DNA of 50,717 nucleotides from Bacillota bacterium (GTDB lineage: Bacteria; Bacillota; Clostridia; Lachnospirales; Lachnospiraceae), in NCBI GenBank assembly GCA_023435645.1, contig JAEYRK010000076.1, positions 1 through 50,717 on the forward strand. The letters run 5' to 3'. Made by a program: the position numbers and the translations under genes. Positions 1 through 7,606 of this stretch are shown piece by piece. Below the pieces are notes generated by a model. The model searched no databases and was not told the DNA's origin. It saw only the letters and a list, made by a program, of their open reading frames with translations. Every line of letters starts with the position of its first letter. The first letter of the stretch is position 1.

Positions 1-74
1 TAGGGATCGCTTATATGAATTTCATTTAAACATAATGGTAAACGCAGGTTAATAGGTTATGATATGGCCCGGCA

Positions 75-815
75 TTATGAATTCAACACATCCAGGATCT
101 GCTTTTTATAAGCCATAAATTCCTTGCTGATCATGAAGTCCTTGCTACGGGGGCGGGGCTCCCTGATGTGGATTTCCTTGGTGATCTGTCCCGGCTTGCC
201 TGACATAATATAAATACGGTCAGACAGATAAATGGCTTCATCTATGTCGTGAGTGATGAACAGGGTGGAGAGCTTGATTCGCTCCATGACCTCCAGATAC
301 CATTCGTGCATAGTTCCCTTGGTAATGGTATCCAGGGCACTGAAGGGCTCATCCAATAAGGCTACCTGATCGGAGAAGAGGTAGGTCCGTAGCAGGGCAG
401 CCCGCTGCCTCATCCCTCCCGAGAGCTGATGTGGGTACTTCCTCACAGTTCCCTCCAGGCCAAATTCTTTAAAATGCTTTGCGGCTTCTGCTCTGGCGGT
501 AGCTTTCTTCATCCCGCGGATAACCAGGGGGAGGGAGACATTATCTACGATGGTTTTAAAGGGGAGCAGAAGATCCTTTTGCAGCATATAGCTGACCCTA
601 CCCGCTTGTCCGGTGATCTCTTTGCCATCCAACACCACAGTGCCCTGATTGGGGACCAGTAGCCCCGATATCACATTGAATAGGGTGGTCTTGCCCGCAC
701 CACTGACTCCCAGCAGGCAGACCAATTCTCCCTGCATCAGCTCGATTGAGATGTCATCGATAATCTTTTCTGCTCCGAAGCTTACGGTGATATGGTTGGC
801 AGTTAATTTCTCCAT
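75..815 (-). CDS. thiZ: ABC transporter ATP-binding protein, thiamine precursor uptake (ThiZ-like)
   Basis: This is the ATPase of an importer that probably brings in a thiamine pyrimidine precursor (HMP or formylaminopyrimidine). Seen: Walker A GVSGAGKT at residues 36-43, a Q-loop near YMLQKD, signature LSGGMRQR, Walker B VALLDEPFSALD and the switch histidine in THDIDEA. At 246 residues it has the normal length for this nitrate/sulfonate/taurine-type ATPase class. AAGGAGGAG lies just before the ATG. It is the last gene of a four-gene minus-strand operon, 18 bp behind the binding protein. The substrate is inferred from the TPP riboswitch upstream and the NMT1/THI5-type binding protein; the ATPase alone would not separate it from a taurine or sulfonate transporter. 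Confidence 0.88.
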   Translation of the reverse strand: MEKLTANHITVSFGAEKIIDDISIELMQGELVCLLGVSGAGKTTLFNVISGLLVPNQGTVVLDGKEITGQAGRVSYMLQKDLLLPFKTIVDNVSLPLVIRGMKKATARAEAAKHFKEFGLEGTVRKYPHQLSGGMRQRAALLRTYLFSDQVALLDEPFSALDTITKGTMHEWYLEVMERIKLSTLFITHDIDEAIYLSDRIYIMSGKPGQITKEIHIREPRPRSKDFMISKEFMAYKKQILDVLNS

Positions 816-833
816 GGCTCCTCCTTAGATTGT

Positions 834-1877
834 TTACTTACTTAAGAATTCATTCGTAAAGCCGGTTCCGGCGGGAATTTCCTGTTCAATCAGCTGGTTT
901 TCAGATAACCAGGCATAGAAGGCATCCCATCTTGTGGGATTGATATAACCCCATTGATCTACCTCTGCCTTATATTGGTCTGCCAACCAATTCTGGCTTG
1001 CCTTTACCAGTGCTTCGTCCAGCTCCGGAACTGCTTCCAGTAGGATATCCGCTGCCTCCTCCGGATGTTCTATGGCATATTCGTAGCCGAGGCGTGTAGC
1101 CTCCAGGAATTTTCGCACTGTCTCCGGCTGCTTGGTAAGGAAATCATTATTTGCTATGATCACAGGACTGTAATAATCCAGCTCAGTCCCATAGTCAGCA
1201 AAGTTCAGATAATTTGTTTCAAGACCTGCCACCTCAGTTGCGATACCGTCCCAGGCATAGAATACCCATACTGAATCGATATCAGTCTGAAGTGCGGTGA
1301 CTACATCGATTACGGTATTCGGAATCAGCTTGATATCCTTATAAGCTCCACCGTCATCCTCAACGATTTTCTTGATGATTGCCAGCTCGATCGGTGAATC
1401 CCAGGTAGCGTAGCTATGACCGGCCATCTTACTCGGTGTATCAATTCCCTTATCCTTTAAGGATAGGATTCCTGAGGTGTTGTGCTGAAGGATGGCTGCC
1501 ACAGCGGTAATCGGCATCGGACTGTCGGAGGCGAAGGCCGGGGCGATGGTATCCTGGAAGCTGATACCAAATTCGGCACCTCCTGCAGCAATCAGAGAGG
1601 TGGTGCTACCCTCCGGGGGCTGTAGGATTTCTACCTCGAGTCCGGCTTCCTTAAAATAACCCTTAGCCTGTGCTACATATAGCCCGGTATGGTTGGTGTT
1701 CGGAGTCCAATCCAATACGACACGGATTTTCTCCTTCTTCGTCTCGGCCTGCTCTGTCGGCCCTGGAGCATTGTCTCCGGTCTTCTCGGTATTCTGACTG
1801 CTTCTACCGGAGCAGGCACTTAGGATGGTCCCTATGATAAAAATAAGGAATAAAAATACTGATAATCTCTTTCTCAT
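834..1877 (-). CDS. thiY: NMT1/THI5-like substrate-binding lipoprotein (ThiY-like)
   Basis: This is the extracellular solute-binding lipoprotein of the thiamine-precursor importer. The N-terminus has a lipoprotein signal: MRKR, a hydrophobic stretch, then lipobox LSAC with the lipidated cysteine at residue 22, followed by a charged low-complexity linker. The NMT1/THI5 fold is indicated by LDWTPNTNHTGLYVA, the KGYFKEAGLEVE segment and GGAEFGISFQD. The CCCFC motif of the fungal THI5 enzyme is not visible, so it should be a binding protein and not an HMP-P synthase. SD AGAGGTG precedes the ATG. A 124-bp gap separates it from the permease gene and contains a short inverted repeat (CATGTAT/ATACATG, 1924-1955). 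Whether it binds HMP, formylaminopyrimidine or thiamine cannot be read from sequence. Confidence 0.87.
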   Translation of the reverse strand: MRKRLSVFLFLIFIIGTILSACSGRSSQNTEKTGDNAPGPTEQAETKKEKIRVVLDWTPNTNHTGLYVAQAKGYFKEAGLEVEILQPPEGSTTSLIAAGGAEFGISFQDTIAPAFASDSPMPITAVAAILQHNTSGILSLKDKGIDTPSKMAGHSYATWDSPIELAIIKKIVEDDGGAYKDIKLIPNTVIDVVTALQTDIDSVWVFYAWDGIATEVAGLETNYLNFADYGTELDYYSPVIIANNDFLTKQPETVRKFLEATRLGYEYAIEHPEEAADILLEAVPELDEALVKASQNWLADQYKAEVDQWGYINPTRWDAFYAWLSENQLIEQEIPAGTGFTNEFLSK

Positions 1878-2001
1878 GGCTTCACCTCTCTATAAAATGC
1901 TCTTTCCTTAACCTCCGCTCGAGCATGTATCAACTGCATGTGTAAAGTATACATGGTTGAAGCTTCGTAATTACCCCAGCAATGATCTCTGGAAGGGGTC
2001 C

Positions 2002-2787
2002 TTAGTTATTTCTTTTACTATTTGATTCCCTTCTCTCCCAGGGCATGACAGCCTTCTGCAGTGCCGCTACACCCAGCATCAGTAGCAGGCTGATGATGGA
2101 GATAAAGAATATTACAGCGAACATTTTATCATAGGAATAGGATTTCCTTACTCTGGTCATATAAACTCCCAGTCCGCTGAAACCGCCTAACCACTCCGCT
2201 ACTACGGCTCCGATGATAGAATAGGATACGGAGATTCTGAGTCCGGCGAAGAAATGACTTAAGGAGCTGGGCAGCTTAATATGATAGAACCTCTGCATCG
2301 TGGTAGCTCCCATGGCCTTCAACAATAGCAGAGCATCCTGGTCCGCTGATCGAAAGCCATCCAAAAGGCCGATGGTAACAGGGAAGAAGGAGGTGATGAT
2401 GATCAGTGTGATTTTGGGAAGTATTCCATATCCCTGCCACAATACCAAAAGCGGAGCGATCGCTACTGTAGGGATGGTCTGTGTAATGACCAATACCGGA
2501 TAGATGGCCCGGTAGGCAATTTCAAAACGATCCATAAGCACGGCAACCAGAAAGCCCAGTATCACGCCCAGGGAAAGACCTAAAAACGCTTCGGCCAGAG
2601 TTGTCCCGGCATGCCTCATCAGCAGAGGAAAATCCTCTATAAATGCCTCTACCACATCGAGGGGAGAGGGTAGCATGAACTTGGGAACGGCGCCTGTAGC
2701 GGACATAGTCTGCCATATCATCAGAATAACTGCTATGGCAAGGACCGGTGCTACCTTATTGGTGATGCTTTGTAACTTTTTGATCAA
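2002..2787 (-). CDS. thiX: ABC transporter permease, thiamine precursor uptake (ThiX-like)
   Basis: This is the membrane permease of the importer, with about six hydrophobic segments and the BPD_transp_1 EAA-type loop around GATTMQRFYHIKLPSSL, which contacts the ATPase. The reading frame extends upstream to a TTG at 2814, but no ribosome binding site precedes that codon. I prefer the TTG at 2787, giving 261 residues starting MIKKLQS, because AGGTGGTG (2804-2797) lies 9 bases before it. Either start overlaps the 3' end of the thiamine-binding protein gene, which implies translational coupling. The order binding domain, permease, lipoprotein, ATPase is the usual ThiXYZ arrangement. Confidence 0.85.
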   Translation of the reverse strand: MIKKLQSITNKVAPVLAIAVILMIWQTMSATGAVPKFMLPSPLDVVEAFIEDFPLLMRHAGTTLAEAFLGLSLGVILGFLVAVLMDRFEIAYRAIYPVLVITQTIPTVAIAPLLVLWQGYGILPKITLIIITSFFPVTIGLLDGFRSADQDALLLLKAMGATTMQRFYHIKLPSSLSHFFAGLRISVSYSIIGAVVAEWLGGFSGLGVYMTRVRKSYSYDKMFAVIFFISIISLLLMLGVAALQKAVMPWERRESNSKRNN

Positions 2788-3052
2788 TTGTAAGAACACC
2801 ACCTTCCGGTGCAAAGCTGATCTTTACATAGGAAGCCACCTTGGGACAGCCTGCTTTGATTGCGATATACTGACAATTCTTTACGACCTCCATCAGTGCT
2901 TCATATTCTCCTTCAATGGCGGTCTCACAGGGACCTACATAATAATTCAAACCAGTGCCTTTGATATAGTCAATTACCTCGTCCACGATTCTTACGACTT
3001 CTTCGTCCGTATTGACATGGGGCAATACCTGAATAGCAACATTTGCGTTCAT
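2756..3052 (-). CDS. MTH1187/YkoF-type thiamine-binding protein
   Basis: This is a 98-residue cytosolic protein of the MTH1187 (UPF0045) family. Members have a ferredoxin-like fold and several bind thiamine. The start MNANVAIQVLPH and the segment GLNYYVGPCETAIEGEYEALMEVV fit the family well, and the length is normal. AGGAGG sits 6-7 bases before the ATG. It is the first gene behind the TPP riboswitch and overlaps the permease gene. Its role in the transporter, perhaps sensing or buffering thiamine at the membrane, is inference from context. Confidence is high for the family and moderate for function. Confidence 0.85.
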   Translation of the reverse strand: MNANVAIQVLPHVNTDEEVVRIVDEVIDYIKGTGLNYYVGPCETAIEGEYEALMEVVKNCQYIAIKAGCPKVASYVKISFAPEGGVLTIDQKVTKHHQ

Positions 3053-3170
3053 CTGCGTCCTCCTTTTCTTGGTTCTAATTTATTGACATTACCTGAACCG
3101 GGAGTTCCCTCCCTTATAGGGACCAAGGATAGCCAGTGAAGTGAAGCAGAACAGGCTTCCTTCGCCGAAC

Positions 3171-3197
3171 AAAAAAAACTCTCCCTGGACCGGAGAG
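3171..3197 (-). terminator. Intrinsic terminator controlled by the TPP riboswitch
   Basis: Read on the minus strand, CTCTCC (3197-3192) pairs with GGAGAG (3184-3179) around a 7-base loop and is followed by eight T residues (3178-3171). It lies between the TPP aptamer and the first thi gene, where an expression-platform terminator is expected. Termination when TPP is bound is inferred from the class of switch. Confidence 0.8.
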
Positions 3198-3234
3198 GTA
3201 TGTATCCTGCTAGTATTGCAGCAATGGTATCTAC

Positions 3235-3340
3235 ATCCCTACGCCGGCATTATCCGGATCAGGTATGAAGCCAGTTCTCACAGCTTCAGGGTTTAAAACC
3301 TTTCTGGTTTCCTCTCAGCCTGACTCATCAGGCACCCCTT
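3235..3340 (-). promoter_or_regulatory. TPP riboswitch (THI element)
   Basis: The minus strand carries the conserved TPP aptamer sequences in the right order: GGGGTGCC (near 3339-3332), GGCTGAGAGGAAACC (about 3320-3306), ACCTGATCCGGATAATGCC (about 3263-3245) and GCGTAGGGA (about 3244-3236). A variable P3 arm lies between. The element sits between a consensus promoter and a terminator, so it should repress the thi transporter operon when TPP is plentiful. Confidence 0.95.
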
Positions 3341-3350
3341 GTTCCAAGAA

Positions 3351-3379
3351 AGCATAGCATAACTGACATATACTGTCAA
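3351..3379 (-). promoter_or_regulatory. Sigma-A promoter of the thi operon
   Basis: On the minus strand, TTGACA (3379-3374) and TATGCT (3356-3351) are separated by exactly 17 bases. The predicted start, near 3344, is a few bases before the TPP aptamer. TGACA/TGTCA (3364-3378) forms a small palindrome over the -35 box, possibly by chance. Confidence 0.7.
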
Positions 3380-3472
3380 GCTGAATTTTGGATACCACAG
3401 GAATTTGAACAGGTGGATATTTCCAGAGAACTCTTTGCATAAGATAATAGAGACGGTTTGAAGGGGATTCAT

Positions 3473-4369
3473 ATGGATAAGTATAGGAATAAAATGATCA
3501 TAACAATCATCTGTATGCTCTGCATTTATATAGCCGGCCAGGCAAGCTTACGGGATCGTCAGGAGAAGGAGGAGGCAGTTCCTGCATGGGATAATCTGCG
3601 AAGTATTGAAATGATGGCACTACTGGAAAACAGGATGGCCTCGGAACATGAGCATGTCAGCAAAGGCTCCGAAGGCTTGGGAGAGAGTAAGGATTATAAG
3701 GAACTGTTTCCAGATCTGTACACGGTATATGAGAAACCGGAGTCTGAGAAGAGTAAGAAAATAGCCTATCTTACCTTTGATGACGGACCCAGCCAAAACA
3801 CCTTGAAAATACTGGATATCTTAAAGGAGAATCAGATTAAGGCAACCTTCTTCCTGGTGGGGAAGGAGATTACAAACGAAGGGGAGGCTGCGGTACTGCG
3901 CATGAAGGAGGAGGGCCATGTAATCGGAATTCATACCTATTCCCATGCCTGCAATGAGATTTATTGCTCGGTAGAGCGTTATTTAAAGGATTTTAATAAG
4001 GTATTTGTACAAATTCATGAGATAACAGGAGAATGGGTCAGTATCTATCGTTTTCCCTGGGGGAGCAAGAATAACTACAATCAGAAGATCAGCGAGGCGC
4101 TCATAGAGGAGATGGATCGGAGAGGCTTTCTTTGCTACGATTGGAATGTGGATGCCAATGATTCCGTCGGTAAGCCAACCGCCTATTCCATTCGCCGCAA
4201 CATCGAAAAGGAACTGAAGGATCAGGATCATCCGATTATTCTACTGCATGATTCCTCCGGACGTAACCTGACCGTGAGAATGCTGCCCGGGATCATACGT
4301 ATGCTTCAGGATAAGGGATATGAATTTGACACGCTGGAGCACAGGGAGCCTTACCGATTTGAATGGTAG
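3473..4369 (+). CDS. Membrane-anchored polysaccharide deacetylase (NodB domain)
   Basis: This is a CE4 esterase that probably removes acetyl groups from peptidoglycan or another surface N-acetylglucosamine polymer. An N-terminal membrane segment (about residues 9-24) puts the catalytic domain outside the cell. NodB motifs in order: TFDDGP with D103 and D104; HTYSH with metal-ligand histidines 154 and 158; RFPWG; DWNVDANDS; and ILLHDS. All key residues are present. The frame opens at a TTG at 3458, but AAGGGG at 3461-3466 places the likely start at the ATG at 3473, giving 298 residues. The gene appears monocistronic. It could be PdaA-like (spore cortex) or a vegetative deacetylase; the sequence does not decide. 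Confidence 0.88.
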   Translation: MDKYRNKMIITIICMLCIYIAGQASLRDRQEKEEAVPAWDNLRSIEMMALLENRMASEHEHVSKGSEGLGESKDYKELFPDLYTVYEKPESEKSKKIAYLTFDDGPSQNTLKILDILKENQIKATFFLVGKEITNEGEAAVLRMKEEGHVIGIHTYSHACNEIYCSVERYLKDFNKVFVQIHEITGEWVSIYRFPWGSKNNYNQKISEALIEEMDRRGFLCYDWNVDANDSVGKPTAYSIRRNIEKELKDQDHPIILLHDSSGRNLTVRMLPGIIRMLQDKGYEFDTLEHREPYRFEW

Positions 4370-4508
4370 TTAAATAAAAATTTCAAAAGAGATCCTCCCT
4401 GAAGCAGCCGGAGAAATAATATGCTAAGCTAAGGAGTTCCTGGGAGAGTGCATTGACTGCGCTACCCCGGGAGCCCCCTACTTAACATCATTCCTATTAC
4501 CGACCTTC

Positions 4509-5795
4509 TTATTCTGCGATGCGTGCAATTGCCACATAGATACCTGAGATTCTGTACCAGGTGGAGAAATCCACTACTCCGGTGGCCGGTAAATCAAAGA
4601 TTTGCTGGAAGGCTTTGACGGCATCCGCGGTTTTCTCATCATATTGGCCGGTGACTGCTAATTTTGGAATGGCCGTATAGGTTTCTGAGATACGGTTCAG
4701 CTGCTCCTGAATTGTTCTTACATTATTCCCTGAGGCACCTATATTCAGGTTCTGACCGGGCCAGGAAACAGGTACACCGGCGACCTGCGGGGCTGTATTG
4801 ATAAAGATGGAGCTTCCGTAATAATTACGGAGGATACTGAGTGCATCCTTGCCCTGATCACCCAGATCCTTCGAACCCCATTGGGACAGCCAGTTGGGAC
4901 ATTGTACCCTTTTCCCGTCGCAGTACTGGGTCAGAATGGGCTGCTTCACATTCGGTCTGGAGAGGTAATTCGTGAACAGCTGATCAACCGTTAAGCCGAT
5001 ATTATCAAAAATATTTCGGCCCGGAATCCATTTATGATCAAATGCAGTGGAGGAGGTAACTGTAAATGGATAGCCCTGATTGCGATACCATTCTGTATAG
5101 ACCCTATTCAAGGTAAAGGATAGAATGGCTAATATATTGGCTTGGATGGTAGCCTCCGGCCAGGTGGCATAGATCTCACTGGAGGCTACATTCTTGATGT
5201 AATCCCGGAATCTTTCATAGTGGTTTTGGGCGGAGCTATCTGTGGGTGGACCGTCATGGACGACTATATATTCAGGAATTACGACCTGACTTAAAACAAT
5301 TTCGCCGGTCTCCCCGGTAGGCTTAATCTCTGACTCCGCAATCTTCGGGGGATAATCACCGAATAGGGTATGAGGAGAAACAACAAATAGCTGCGTGGCC
5401 CCCTCTATTGCCCCCTGCTCCAGGATTGCATTCTGAAGTGCAGTTACCTGTGAAAACACCTCCATATTTGATACAGTAACCGGGACATACCCCTCCTGTC
5501 TGATCTGGATCGTATATTCTGCATAGGGCTGTTCTGTAGAAGCGGGGTCCAGACTGTAGTCAATAGCAGGGGCAGACAGCTCGATCTCAGGGGTCAGTCC
5601 GGAAGCATCCGTGGTGAGCTGCTCCAGAACGGTTGTGGGCTGTGTTGCGGACAAGATGTTGACAGTAGCTCCAGCAACAGGAGCATAAGCGCGGGTAGTA
5701 CAACGAACTCTTAGCCTGCCTGTTTGCTGTGTGGCCAGCTCTGTAGGAAAGACTCTGAAGCTTCCAGCTTCAGGGTTATGATTTATGGAATTCAT
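4509..5795 (-). CDS. sleC: SleC-like spore cortex-lytic enzyme, copy 1
   Basis: This is a probable germination-specific cortex hydrolase. Order of parts: an N-terminal beta-sandwich-like region (residues 20-115), a linker, a SpoIID-like lytic transglycosylase core (about 195-330) and a C-terminal peptidoglycan-binding domain (about 340-415). The SpoIID-type motif VASSEIYATW carries the likely catalytic Glu207, and WGSKDLGDQGKDALSIL resembles the SpoIID C-terminal motif. There is no signal peptide, as for proteins packaged during sporulation. A GTG lies at 5819, but GGAGG followed by six bases before the ATG at 5795 fixes the start and aligns it with the neighbouring paralog. It lies 124 bp downstream of that paralog, on the same strand. 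No Csp activating protease is encoded nearby. Confidence 0.78.
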   Translation of the reverse strand: MNSINHNPEAGSFRVFPTELATQQTGRLRVRCTTRAYAPVAGATVNILSATQPTTVLEQLTTDASGLTPEIELSAPAIDYSLDPASTEQPYAEYTIQIRQEGYVPVTVSNMEVFSQVTALQNAILEQGAIEGATQLFVVSPHTLFGDYPPKIAESEIKPTGETGEIVLSQVVIPEYIVVHDGPPTDSSAQNHYERFRDYIKNVASSEIYATWPEATIQANILAILSFTLNRVYTEWYRNQGYPFTVTSSTAFDHKWIPGRNIFDNIGLTVDQLFTNYLSRPNVKQPILTQYCDGKRVQCPNWLSQWGSKDLGDQGKDALSILRNYYGSSIFINTAPQVAGVPVSWPGQNLNIGASGNNVRTIQEQLNRISETYTAIPKLAVTGQYDEKTADAVKAFQQIFDLPATGVVDFSTWYRISGIYVAIARIAE

Positions 5796-5919
5796 ATCAT
5801 GCCTCCATACTGCTGACACCCGAAGTTAGAGTATCAGCACGAAAAATAAACTAGCTAAAATCATGGTTCACTCAAATCTCCTAATGCTATTACATGAAGT
5901 AGATTGAAGGAGATTTGAA

Positions 5920-7209
5920 TTATTGCGCGATTCTAGTGACTGCTACGTAGATAAATGAGATTCTATACCAGGTCGCCAGATCCACAATACCGGTCTGAGG
6001 CAGGTCAAAGATGCTCTGAAAGATCCGTACTGCCTCTGCGGTCTCCGGTCCATAGACTCCATCGGCTGCTACGATAGGAATGGCAGGATATTTTTCAGCG
6101 ATGCTGTTCAATTGGGACTGAATAATGCGGACATTATTACCTGATGAACCGATATCCAAATTATTACCCGGCCAGGAGGCAGGAACTCCGGATACTCCGG
6201 GTGCAGTATTAATATAGATGGTAGGACCATAGAAATTCCGTAATATTTCAATGGCTGTTAGGCCCTGGTCTCCAAGTGTTTTTGAACCCCATTGTGTCAT
6301 CCAGCCCGGGCATTGTACCCGGTTGCCATCACAATACTGCGTTAGAATAGGCTGTGTGACATTCGGTCTGGATAAATAATTGACAAAGACGGAATCCACA
6401 ATCAAACCGATGTTAGTAAAGATGTTCCTACCCGGAACCCATTTGTGGTCATAGGCTGTGGAGGAGGTAATGGTGAAATCAAAGCCCTGACTACGGTACC
6501 ACTCCGTATAGACTCGGTTCAGGGTAAAGGATAGGATAGCCAGAACATTGGCGTAGATTGTCTGTTCCGGCCAGGTGGCATAGATCTCACTGGAGGCTAC
6601 ATTTTTAATATAGTCCTGGAATCTGACATAATGGTTCCTTGCACCAGGATCCGTTGGAGGACCATCATGAACAATCACAAATTCCGGGATTACGACACGG
6701 CTAAGGACAATCTCTCCGGTTTCCGGAAGTGGCTTGATCTCTGCCTCCGGAATCTTCGGGGGAAAATCCCCATAAAGGGTGTGGGGAGGAATTACGAATA
6801 ATTCTCCCTCAGTAGGGGTAATGGGCTGTGGTATTAGGGCGGCCTCCTGCTCGGACAGAACCTCCGGTAGAATCTGTATATTGGAGACGGTTATGTTATC
6901 AAATCCCGGAGCAGAGATCTCGAGGGTATATTCCGAATAAGGTTGCGTGGAATTGGGCTCCAAGCTGTATTCGATCGGAGGAGCAGGGAGCTCAATCGCC
7001 TCTGTAAGTCCATTGGCATCGGTAACCAACTGATCATAAACCTGTTCCGGATTATTCGGGGAGACTATGTTGATCGTTGCTTGATCCACCGGTATAGCTC
7101 CTGAGGAATTACAACGTATTCTCAGACGGCCAAAGGATTGCGTTCCCATTTGTGCCGGGTAAATCCGATTCGGAGAGGTATTCGTAATAGGATGATCAGA
7201 GAATTTCAT
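5920..7209 (-). CDS. sleC: SleC-like spore cortex-lytic enzyme, copy 2
   Basis: This is a full-length paralog (429 residues) of the gene at 4509-5795, with the same layout: N-terminal beta-sandwich-like region (GRLRIRC to about residue 112), SpoIID-like core with VASSEIYATW (Glu208) and a C-terminal peptidoglycan-binding domain (DIGSSGNNVRIIQSQL). The core and C-terminus are very similar to copy 1; the N-terminus and linker (113-140) have diverged most. GAGGT lies 6-7 bases before the ATG. A sigma-K-like promoter is found 30-60 bp upstream. Predicted substrate is muramic-delta-lactam-containing spore cortex, by analogy with SleC. An alternative is a mother-cell SpoIID-like remodelling enzyme. 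Confidence 0.78.
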   Translation of the reverse strand: MKFSDHPITNTSPNRIYPAQMGTQSFGRLRIRCNSSGAIPVDQATINIVSPNNPEQVYDQLVTDANGLTEAIELPAPPIEYSLEPNSTQPYSEYTLEISAPGFDNITVSNIQILPEVLSEQEAALIPQPITPTEGELFVIPPHTLYGDFPPKIPEAEIKPLPETGEIVLSRVVIPEFVIVHDGPPTDPGARNHYVRFQDYIKNVASSEIYATWPEQTIYANVLAILSFTLNRVYTEWYRSQGFDFTITSSTAYDHKWVPGRNIFTNIGLIVDSVFVNYLSRPNVTQPILTQYCDGNRVQCPGWMTQWGSKTLGDQGLTAIEILRNFYGPTIYINTAPGVSGVPASWPGNNLDIGSSGNNVRIIQSQLNSIAEKYPAIPIVAADGVYGPETAEAVRIFQSIFDLPQTGIVDLATWYRISFIYVAVTRIAQ

Positions 7210-7239
7210 GATTTGACCTCAACATTCTCATTTTATTAC

Positions 7240-7266
7240 TAGCTTATGACTCCTCATGAAAAATGT
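7240..7266 (-). promoter_or_regulatory. Sigma-K-like promoter candidate before the SleC pair
   Basis: On the minus strand, AC (7266-7265), a 16-base spacer and CATAAGCTA (7248-7240) match the published sigma-K pattern AC-N16/17-CATANNNTA at every fixed base. It lies 30 bp before the SleC-like gene start. It would place expression in the mother cell late in sporulation. It rests on sequence match only. Confidence 0.45.
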
Positions 7267-7435
7267 GATTGAAATAAGTGCTACCTGTGGATATATCTGT
7301 TCGTATTCTCATTACAGATAAGGACAGGGACACTGATGGATTGAAATAGGGTGCCAAAGCAGAATGTCTGGAATATTTTTCAGAAACCACTTGATATTTT
7401 AAATCAGATATGATAGGATAATAAAAATTAGGCAA

Positions 7436-7466
7436 TTGTGCATAAATATGCAATAGAATTTATAAT
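7436..7466 (+). promoter_or_regulatory. Possible carAB promoter
   Basis: TTGTGC (7436-7441) and TATAAT (7461-7466) are 19 bases apart, longer than ideal. The -10 box is perfect. It would give a leader of about 135 nt before carA containing the hairpin at 7508-7537. Nothing else recognisable lies in the 397-bp gap before carA apart from this, that hairpin and the sigma-K-like site on the other strand. Confidence 0.35.
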
Positions 7467-7507
7467 TACTAACTTAATACATGAATGGAACCGGAAGGTA
7501 TGCAATG

Positions 7508-7544
7508 GAGTATATCCCCTGTTAAGGGCGTATACTCTTTTTTT
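7508..7544 (+). terminator. Terminator hairpin in the carA leader, possible attenuator
   Basis: GAGTATA (7508-7514) pairs with TATACTC (7531-7537), and inside it CCCT (7517-7520) pairs with AGGG (7525-7528) around GTTA. Seven T residues follow (7538-7544). The hairpin is on the carA strand, 63 bp before the carA start, with no upstream gene on that strand to terminate. That position suggests conditional termination of carAB transcription. Confidence 0.65.
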
Positions 7545-7606
7545 ATACCTGGGCCTGTATTGAAAGGAAGGGGACATAAAATTCAAGGAAAGGAAATGGT
7601 GAAGCA

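Noticed and set aside
429..662. Open frame antisense to the ThiZ gene
   Set aside because: It is the complement of a clearly coding gene, with no ribosome binding site or family resemblance.
2675..3139. 154-codon frame on the plus strand over the thi genes
   Set aside because: It is antisense to the permease and thiamine-binding protein genes and has no supporting start site.
4380..4508. tRNA-like string on the minus strand (a D-arm-like GGTAGCGCAGTC)
   Set aside because: No T-arm, no acceptor stem and no anticodon arm could be built around it.
5873..5917. CAAATCTCC/GGAGATTTG inverted repeat between the SleC-like genes as a terminator
   Set aside because: The loop is 27 bases and there is no T tract on the coding strand, so it was not called a terminator.
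7244..7453. 69-codon minus-strand frame before the SleC pair
   Set aside because: No ribosome binding site, low-complexity composition, and it overlaps the sigma-K-like promoter.
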